Source of the DNA: CAKRJP01 sp963589425
GTDB taxonomy: Bacteria; Bacillota; Clostridia; Lachnospirales; Lachnospiraceae
Length of the DNA stretch: 48,460 nucleotides
NCBI GenBank assembly: GCA_963589425.1
Contig: CAVAKZ010000014.1
Location: forward strand, 1 to 48,460
Reading direction: 5' to 3'
Part shown: positions 42,614 through 48,460 of the stretch, piece after piece
How the letters are laid out: the number at the start of each line of letters is the position of its first letter
Position numbering within the stretch: position 1 is the first letter of the stretch
The notes under the pieces: model-generated
Seen by the model: the letters and a program-made list of their open reading frames with translations, nothing else
Database searches by the model: none
Told to the model about the DNA's origin: nothing
Position numbers and translations under genes: made by a program

Positions 42614-42643
42614 TTGCACCAGTAATTTCTTATTTGCTATAAT
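42614..42643 (+). promoter_or_regulatory. Sigma-A-type promoter of the metallo-beta-lactamase-fold/gloA genes
   Basis: TTGCAC and TATAAT are separated by 18 bp, 70 bases upstream of the start codon. Confidence 0.6.
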
Positions 42644-42712
42644 CATAACACGGATTCCGACAAAGGGGCAGGAAGTTCATCCTTCCCTATTTCTTAATAA
42701 AGGACAAAATTC

Positions 42713-43468
42713 ATGAAAATAACTTATATAAACCACAGTGGCTTTCTTCTGGAATGGGACCATTGTTACTGGCTCTTTGATTATTACAAGGGAGACCTTC
42801 CTATGCTAGATCCTGCCAAGGAACTTTTTGTCTTCTGCAGCCACAGCCATTCAGACCACTATAATCCGGAGATTTTTAGCCTATTTGCTAAACACCCACA
42901 GGTCCACTGGCTCTTTGCCAATGAAATCAAACATGCCTATCAGCGGGAGAAAAAGCACAGTAAGTCTCCACTTCCGGAGGTTACTTTTCTGCCCACATAC
43001 ACAGATACTAGCTTGACCGACCGGCAAGGGCAGTCCCTTGTAATTCATACCATGCACTCTACAGACTGTGGCTGTGCCTTTCTGATTCACTATCAAGGCC
43101 ATTATATTTACCATGCCGGGGATCTTCACTGGTGGACCTGGCCCGGCGAACCGGAAAGCAATAACCGGAAGATGGCCGGGGATTACAAAAAAGAAATTGA
43201 ATATCTAAGGGACAAACCTATATTTTTAGCCTTTAGCCCCTTAGATCCACGCCAGGAAGCAGATTATGCCATGGGAATGAACTACCTAGTCTCCCATGTG
43301 CAGATTAAGCATCTCTTTCCCATGCATTTCTGGAATGATTTTTCCATTATAGACAAGTATCTCGCAGAAAATACCCTTCCGGAAACTACTGTTTTCCACG
43401 AGATTCACTGTGATGGTGAGCAGATAAGCATCACAGTGAATCTCAATAATTTCAACAAAATTTATTAA
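42713..43468 (+). CDS. Metallo-beta-lactamase-fold hydrolase
   Basis: A 251-residue cytoplasmic protein of the MBL fold. The metal motif is CSHSHSDHYNPE, with further His/Asp in HSTDCGCAF, HAGDLHWW and LFPMHFWND. The ITYINHSGFLLEW start is like that of UlaG/L-ascorbate-6-P-lactonase relatives and YtkL-type hydrolases. It is the first gene of a probable unit with gloA (35 bases downstream) and perhaps the GH127 gene. If it has a glyoxalase II-like role, the pairing with glyoxalase I would make sense, but the sequence is not a clear GloB, so this stays open. Confidence 0.85.
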   Translation: MKITYINHSGFLLEWDHCYWLFDYYKGDLPMLDPAKELFVFCSHSHSDHYNPEIFSLFAKHPQVHWLFANEIKHAYQREKKHSKSPLPEVTFLPTYTDTSLTDRQGQSLVIHTMHSTDCGCAFLIHYQGHYIYHAGDLHWWTWPGEPESNNRKMAGDYKKEIEYLRDKPIFLAFSPLDPRQEADYAMGMNYLVSHVQIKHLFPMHFWNDFSIIDKYLAENTLPETTVFHEIHCDGEQISITVNLNNFNKIY

Positions 43469-43503
43469 CCCTTACACCCAACACACAAAGGAGGACTATT
43501 ACC

Positions 43504-43872
43504 ATGAAATTTACAATGTGCCACGAAAACTACAATGTACTTGACCTTAAGCGCTCTATGGATTTCTACGAAACTGCCCTTGGCCTTCACGAGCTGAGCC
43601 GCAAGGAAGCTTCTGATGGCTCCTTTATCATCGTCTACATGGGCAATGATACAAGTGATTTCGAGCTGGAGCTTACCTGGCTTAAGGACCGTACCGAACC
43701 CTACAATCTCGGAGATGAAGAATTTCATCTAGCCTTTAAGACTGATGATATGGAAGCTGCCCACAAGCTACACCAAGAGATGGGCTGCATCTGCTTCGAA
43801 AATCCTGATATGGGCATTTATTTTATCCAGGATCCAGACGGCTATTGGCTGGAAGTTGTACCTGCGAAATAA
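43504..43872 (+). CDS. gloA: Glyoxalase I (lactoylglutathione lyase-like, VOC fold)
   Basis: A 122-residue VOC-superfamily protein that likely detoxifies methylglyoxal as its thiol adduct. The four metal-ligand positions fit glyoxalase I: H7 in CHENYNV, Glu in DFELELTW, His in FHLAFKTDD and Glu in YWLEVVPAK. Also present are RSMDFYETALGL and FIQDPDGYWLE. AAAGGAGG lies upstream of ATG 43504. It lies between the MBL-fold gene and the GH127 gene, on the same strand. Confidence 0.93.
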   Translation: MKFTMCHENYNVLDLKRSMDFYETALGLHELSRKEASDGSFIIVYMGNDTSDFELELTWLKDRTEPYNLGDEEFHLAFKTDDMEAAHKLHQEMGCICFENPDMGIYFIQDPDGYWLEVVPAK

Positions 43873-43906
43873 TTTTTTCCCACACTATTTTATTCCGGAG
43901 AAAAAT

Positions 43907-46150
43907 ATGAAATCATCAGAAATCATTCAACTAGATCTTGAGACTATCTACCTTGGCAATCTCAATACTCTAGACAACGATCTTATACTTCCGAAAAAAG
44001 GAAAAAATGGCAGCTTATTTACATGGGAAAGTGGAGAGGACAGATTTATCACTTCTGAAGGAAAGATCCACCGGCCTCTTTATGGCATGGGCAACCGCAA
44101 GGTAACTCTTACCGTCACTGCGACCTACCAGGGCCAAGTGGCTAGGAAAGAATTCATAGCCACTGTCCTTCAAAAGACAAAAGAAAATATCGTAACTTTT
44201 GTACAGCCTGTAGTTCTTTCCGCATCCTTAGGAAGCAAGGCAGCTCTTCCCTCTGTTGTCATTGCAGACACAAAGGATGGCCGTCGTATGACCCTTCCCG
44301 TTATATGGGAGACCTTAGAACCGGCAAAAGAAGAAACTACCTTAAAAGTTGAAGGTCATGTTGAGGGAACTCCAATCAAGGCCATGGCAGAAATTCACTA
44401 TCAAAAAAATCTTTCTGCCAAAAAAGGTCCGACTAGAAAGGCTTCTTTTTTTCCCCTTTCCCGGGTACGCTTAAAAGAAGGAACTCTTTTTTATAACTAT
44501 CAGCAGCTTATGATTTCTTATTTGCTGGGACTTGATGATGACCAGCTGCTTTACAACTTCCGTCAATCGGCAGGGCTTGATACCAAAGGAGCCCCACCCA
44601 TGACCGGGTGGGATGAGGAAAGCTGCAAGCTAAAAGGCCATACTACCGGTCACTACCTTTCTGCTATTGCCCTTGCCTGGGCTGCCACAGGAAGGCAGGA
44701 ATTTTTAGACAAGATCAATTACATGGTGGAGGAGCTGGACAAATGCCAGCAAGCATTAGCGGGTTCTGGTAAATACCACTATGGTTTTTTTAGTGCCTAC
44801 TCTGAAGACCAGTTTGATCTTCTGGAAGTCTACACCAAGTATCCGGAAATCTGGGCTCCATACTACACTTTGGACAAGATCATGTCCGGACTTTATGACT
44901 GTCATGTACTTGCAGGAAATGAGACCGCTAAAAACATGTTAGATAAGATGGGAGACTGGGTATATAAGCGTCTATCCCGCCTTCCAAAAGATCAGCTAGA
45001 CAAAATGTGGGCAATGTACATCGCAGGAGAATTCGGCGGTATGTTGGGAACCATGGTAAAAGTCTACGAACTAACGGGAAAAGAAAATCACTTAAAGACT
45101 GCCAAACTATTTGAAAACGAAAAACTCTTCTACCCCATGAGCGAAAACTATGACACCTTAGAAGACATGCATGCCAACCAACACATTCCCCAAATTATTG
45201 GAGCCATGGACCTCTACCGTGCAAGCGGGGAAGAAATCTGGTGGAAAATCGCAAGGAATTTTTGGAATATTGTAACCGGTGGTCATACTTACTGCATCGG
45301 TGGTGTAGGTGAAACAGAAATGTTCCATCGCGCCAACACAAGCTGCTCTTATCTCAGTGATAAGGCAGCTGAAAGCTGTGCAAGCTACAATATGCTGCGG
45401 CTGACAGGACAACTCTTTGAGTATAGCTTAAGCGGCAATCTGATGGATTACTATGACAAGACCCTGCGCAACCATATTTTGACCAGCAGCAGCCACAAAA
45501 GCGATGGGGGAACTACCTACTTTATGCCCCTTGGACCGGGACAGCACAAAGAATTTTTCCTTTCAGAAAACAGCTGCTGTCACGGTACCGGAATGGAAAG
45601 CCGTTTCCGTTACATGGAACATATTTTCGCCTATAACGAAAAGGCCTTATACATCAACCTTCTGATTGACTCTGTGCTCCTGGATGAGAAGGGAAATGCT
45701 CTCCTAGAACTGCAAAGTAATAAAACTGAAGATCTGATAGAAATACACTGCCATAAAAATCCCGGCAAGGACTTAAAAGTCCATATTCCCGCCTGGGGAC
45801 AAAAAGACTTTAAGGTCTATGTAAATGGAAGCCTTCACGCCGACATCGGGCTTCACGACGGATATCTGACCATAGAAAAAGCAAACGCCGGGGATACCAT
45901 CCAGTTGGAACTTCCAATGGAATTTCGCCTGCTAAATAATAACTCCGACTCTAGATTTGTCAATCTTGCTTATGGTCCCTATATTATGGCCAGTCTGTCC
46001 CGGGAAAGAGACTTTCTCCCTGCACCTGCATTAGATGAAATTCATCCTCTTGACAGGGAAATGGTATTTCAAGATGCAAAGGGAAGGAAGATTATTCCCC
46101 TTCCAAGGGTAGACCTGGAAGCTTATCATGTGTATTTTCATAAAAAATAA
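43907..46150 (+). CDS. GH127 beta-L-arabinofuranosidase-like glycosidase with N-terminal Ig-like domain
   Basis: A 747-residue cytoplasmic glycosidase. Residues 20-165 form two small beta-sandwich pieces of the bacterial Ig-like type (GSLFTWESGEDRFITSEGKI and SKAALPSVVIADTKDG). The rest is an (alpha/alpha)6 barrel of the GH127/DUF1680 family. The zinc and catalytic residues known from HypBA1 are matched: Glu and Cys in KAAESCASYNM, and the Cys pair in ENSCCHGTGME, one of which is the nucleophile; GETEMFH holds the likely acid/base Glu. There is no signal peptide, so substrates must be imported. The start is ATG 43907 with GGAG 7 bases upstream; an open frame back to 43745 only overlaps gloA. 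A shared terminator follows. Confidence 0.9.
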   Translation: MKSSEIIQLDLETIYLGNLNTLDNDLILPKKGKNGSLFTWESGEDRFITSEGKIHRPLYGMGNRKVTLTVTATYQGQVARKEFIATVLQKTKENIVTFVQPVVLSASLGSKAALPSVVIADTKDGRRMTLPVIWETLEPAKEETTLKVEGHVEGTPIKAMAEIHYQKNLSAKKGPTRKASFFPLSRVRLKEGTLFYNYQQLMISYLLGLDDDQLLYNFRQSAGLDTKGAPPMTGWDEESCKLKGHTTGHYLSAIALAWAATGRQEFLDKINYMVEELDKCQQALAGSGKYHYGFFSAYSEDQFDLLEVYTKYPEIWAPYYTLDKIMSGLYDCHVLAGNETAKNMLDKMGDWVYKRLSRLPKDQLDKMWAMYIAGEFGGMLGTMVKVYELTGKENHLKTAKLFENEKLFYPMSENYDTLEDMHANQHIPQIIGAMDLYRASGEEIWWKIARNFWNIVTGGHTYCIGGVGETEMFHRANTSCSYLSDKAAESCASYNMLRLTGQLFEYSLSGNLMDYYDKTLRNHILTSSSHKSDGGTTYFMPLGPGQHKEFFLSENSCCHGTGMESRFRYMEHIFAYNEKALYINLLIDSVLLDEKGNALLELQSNKTEDLIEIHCHKNPGKDLKVHIPAWGQKDFKVYVNGSLHADIGLHDGYLTIEKANAGDTIQLELPMEFRLLNNNSDSRFVNLAYGPYIMASLSRERDFLPAPALDEIHPLDREMVFQDAKGRKIIPLPRVDLEAYHVYFHKK

Positions 46151-46213
46151 TTACACGGATAGATTCTATGTCATGATGTCATAATTTCATGATTCTGTCC
46201 GTATTTAATCTGT

Positions 46214-46245
46214 AAAAAGGCGGGATTTCCCCGCCTTTTTATTAT
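46214..46245. terminator. Bidirectional terminator between GH127 and GH36 genes
   Basis: AAAAAGGCGGG and CCCGCCTTTTT pair around a 5-base loop; T-runs follow on both strands. A weaker hairpin (ACGGATAGA with TCTGTCCGT) lies just before it. Confidence 0.92.
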
Positions 46246-46302
46246 TTTTTGTAAACACATGATCAAACTGCCAAATATTCATCTAATGCATTACAAGCAA
46301 TT

Positions 46303-48460
46303 CTAGTTCTGAACTTCCACAAAATGCATCTGCCATCCATGATACTCTCCAAGCACAAATGGTATCGGTAGTCCAAGGCTCATAAGTGCACTGCCTGAGT
46401 AGGTCATCTTTGTCTGCTCACACAGGTAGGTCTTGTCTGCGGAAAGGCCCTTACATTTCACATAATTCACCGGAGCATTGGCATGGGTTGTAAGTGTTAC
46501 GATATTAAGTAAGCACTCGCTTTTATCCGCTTTAACAAATTCCCAGGCTGCTATCTCTCTATTATTCTCCGCATCGGTGATTCGATAGTAATCTCCATTG
46601 TAAATAAGATCCCAGTATTTCTTGAAATCTTCAATCTGCTCTTTTACCTGCTCCTTCTCCTCATCAGAAATCAGGTTAAGATCAAGCTCATAACCGAAGC
46701 TTCCTGCCATTGCCACAATGCCTCTGGTGTTCATAGAAGTCTTTCTACCGGTCTGATGATTAGGAACAGCAGATACGTGAGATCCCACAGAAGATATAGG
46801 ATATCCAAAGGAAGTACCGTGTTGGATCGTGATTCTCTCTATGGCATCTGTGTCATCACTGCACCATATCTGAGGTGTATAATAGAGCATTCCTGCATCA
46901 AATCTTCCGCCGCCACCGCTGCAGCCTTCTATGATAAGATGAGGATACCTGGTCATCATCCGATCCAGGAAGTCATACACACCAAGGACATACTCATACA
47001 TGATCTTTCCATAATTCTGGTACCCTTCCACTGCCGTGTATACATCACATATGCTTCGATTCATATCCATTTTAATATATTCAATCTGAAGCGTATCCAC
47101 TACCTTTGCGATAGATTCAAAAATATAATCCACCACTTCTTTTCTAGAAAAATCAAGTACCAACTGATTTCTGGCCCTTACCGGCTTTCTGCCTGGAATT
47201 GCATAGGCCCAGTCCGGATGAGCTCTGTAAAGATCACTGTCTTCATTTACCATCTCAGGTTCAATCCACAAACCAAATTTCATGTCCATATCGTGAATCC
47301 GTTTTGATACCTCAGACAGACTTCCACCCATTTTTTCTTCATTTACAACCCAGTCGCCAAGGCCGCTATTATCTGAATTTCGGCTTCCAAACCAGCCATC
47401 GTCAAGTACCATCATCTCAACGCCTAGTTTTTTTGCTTCTCGGGCGATGTTGATAATTTTCTCCCCATCAAAATCCATATAGGTGGCTTCCCAGTTATTG
47501 ATAAGGATTGGTCTTCTCTTCAGCTTATACTGGCCTCTGCAGATATTATTGCGAATCAGCCTGTGAAAAATATGAGAAAGCCCTGTAAGGCCCTCCGCTG
47601 AAAATGCCATAGCCACCTCCGGAGTATATAATGATTCTCCCTCTGATAGGCTATACTCAAACATTTCATCAGAAAGTCCCATCTGCATACGGGTCTGATT
47701 GATCTGGTCTTCCTCCACCTCAAACTTAAAGTTGCCACTGTAGAGAAAAGACATTCCATAGCAATTGCCATAATCCTCATTTGTATCCTTGTCCGCAAGA
47801 ATAAAAAATGGATTATGATGATGACTTGATGTACCCCTCTTGCTTCCGAAGCTCTGATTTGAATGCTTTACCGGTACCCGCTCTGCAATTCTCTCCATGG
47901 CATGCCGTCCATGAAAATGCATAAGATCAAAGTCACCGGTTACAAAATCAAGGACTGCACTGTATGCCTTCGTCACTGTTAGCTCTGAATGGCCCTTATT
48001 TGTAATCACTGCACTTCTTGTAATAACATCCTGCCGTGGCATTACCCCATATTTCAGGCACACCTCTACACCGCTTAAAGCATCACAAAGTATAATCTCC
48101 GCTGTATAGGGCCTAGTAATATCTATGTCCTCTATTTGATCAACATAAGAGGTTTCTTCTTCAGATGACGTTGTCTGATCGTTATTATCAATATCATCAT
48201 AAACCGCCGGCAAATGTGGTATGGAATATTTTCCTTGGACAAACCTATGGGAAACATATCTTAAGTCCCCACCATATACTCCATTTTTATCTTTCATATT
48301 AAAAGCTACACTTCTGTAGTCTCCATTGCCGTAGCAGGGATATTCCTGGGGCAGGCAATCCATAGAAAAGGTCCTGTCCGCTCCCGCATCATAGGGGTTT
48401 CCACTAAAACCTCTGTCATAGTAGGTAAGCAGATAGTCCATGCTTCCCTCTGTTTTAGGT
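46303..48460 (-). CDS. GH36 alpha-galactosidase, 5' end outside the window
   Basis: A cytoplasmic retaining alpha-galactosidase that acts on raffinose-type sugars. The reading frame stays open through ATG 48441 to the window edge, and the family N-terminus is longer than what is seen, so the gene starts outside. Marks include WEATYMDF, MMVLDDGWFGSRN, FGLWIEPEMV, the nucleophile Asp in YIKMDMNRSI, ECGxGG-type EGCSGGGGRFD and the acid/base Asp in CSDDTDAIERI. At least 719 residues are present, close to the usual 730. It converges on the GH127 gene and shares its terminator. Confidence 0.95.
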   Translation of the reverse strand, partial: PKTEGSMDYLLTYYDRGFSGNPYDAGADRTFSMDCLPQEYPCYGNGDYRSVAFNMKDKNGVYGGDLRYVSHRFVQGKYSIPHLPAVYDDIDNNDQTTSSEEETSYVDQIEDIDITRPYTAEIILCDALSGVEVCLKYGVMPRQDVITRSAVITNKGHSELTVTKAYSAVLDFVTGDFDLMHFHGRHAMERIAERVPVKHSNQSFGSKRGTSSHHHNPFFILADKDTNEDYGNCYGMSFLYSGNFKFEVEEDQINQTRMQMGLSDEMFEYSLSEGESLYTPEVAMAFSAEGLTGLSHIFHRLIRNNICRGQYKLKRRPILINNWEATYMDFDGEKIINIAREAKKLGVEMMVLDDGWFGSRNSDNSGLGDWVVNEEKMGGSLSEVSKRIHDMDMKFGLWIEPEMVNEDSDLYRAHPDWAYAIPGRKPVRARNQLVLDFSRKEVVDYIFESIAKVVDTLQIEYIKMDMNRSICDVYTAVEGYQNYGKIMYEYVLGVYDFLDRMMTRYPHLIIEGCSGGGGRFDAGMLYYTPQIWCSDDTDAIERITIQHGTSFGYPISSVGSHVSAVPNHQTGRKTSMNTRGIVAMAGSFGYELDLNLISDEEKEQVKEQIEDFKKYWDLIYNGDYYRITDAENNREIAAWEFVKADKSECLLNIVTLTTHANAPVNYVKCKGLSADKTYLCEQTKMTYSGSALMSLGLPIPFVLGEYHGWQMHFVEVQN

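Noticed and set aside
1..48460. CRISPR arrays, tRNA or rRNA genes, insertion sequences, prophage
   Set aside because: I looked for regularly spaced repeats, cloverleaf-like sequences, transposases and integrases and saw none; small tRNA genes could be missed by eye.

Overview
The window looks like chromosome from a low-GC, anaerobic Firmicute, most likely a gut Lachnospiraceae-type Clostridium. The signs are strong AGGAGG ribosome binding sites, a class A flavodiiron protein, a ferredoxin-type [FeFe] hydrogenase, LytTR signalling, large hybrid kinases of the clostridial style, and cytoplasmic glycosidases for plant sugars. I see no rRNA, tRNA, CRISPR array or insertion sequence. The taxon is inferred from gene content only.

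Layout. (1) 1-4.4 kb, minus strand: a LytTR response regulator, a GHKL histidine kinase and a beta-propeller sensor that is frameshifted near 199 and runs off the window; a LytTR-type direct repeat lies upstream. (2) 4.4-9.1 kb: flavodiiron protein FprA, a CitMHS-family carboxylate transporter, and a divergent monomeric [FeFe] hydrogenase. (3) 9.1-24.5 kb, minus strand: a large sulfur block. Reading in the direction of transcription it holds a LysR regulator, a sulfonate/sulfate-ester-type ABC importer, thioredoxin, arylsulfotransferase, thioredoxin reductase, O-acetylhomoserine sulfhydrylase, a siroheme sulfite reductase, a TusA-like protein, a second thioredoxin, a ThiS-like carrier, an E1-like activating enzyme and a JAB/JAMM protease. 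After a terminator comes a second unit, bioY-sirC-hemC-cobA/hemD, which makes siroheme. (4) 24.7-38.2 kb: an unknown 730-residue helical protein, two YitT-family membrane proteins, a cytosolic hybrid kinase, a lipase-like hydrolase, and an orphan solute-binding lipoprotein paired with a giant hybrid kinase. (5) 38.3-42.5 kb, minus strand: a small YbjN/CesT-like protein, a 1033-residue calpain-family cysteine protease, and a small secreted protein. (6) 42.7 kb to the end: a metallo-beta-lactamase-fold hydrolase, glyoxalase I, a GH127 arabinofuranosidase and a GH36 alpha-galactosidase cut by the window edge.

How the genes may work together. The sulfur block reads as a complete route from an imported organosulfur compound to homocysteine that needs neither ATP sulfurylase nor APS/PAPS reductase, none of which is in the window. 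The back half matches the protein-thiocarboxylate methionine pathway described in Wolinella succinogenes (HcyS/HcyF/HcyD/MetY/Sir). The front half differs: in place of sulfate activation there is a signal-less arylsulfotransferase between a thioredoxin and thioredoxin reductase. My inference is that the sulfuryl group of an imported sulfate ester is passed to a thiol and reductively released as sulfite, which the siroheme reductase then turns into sulfide. The second unusual locus is the bacterial calpain with an intact Cys-His-Asn triad next to a secretion-chaperone-like gene.
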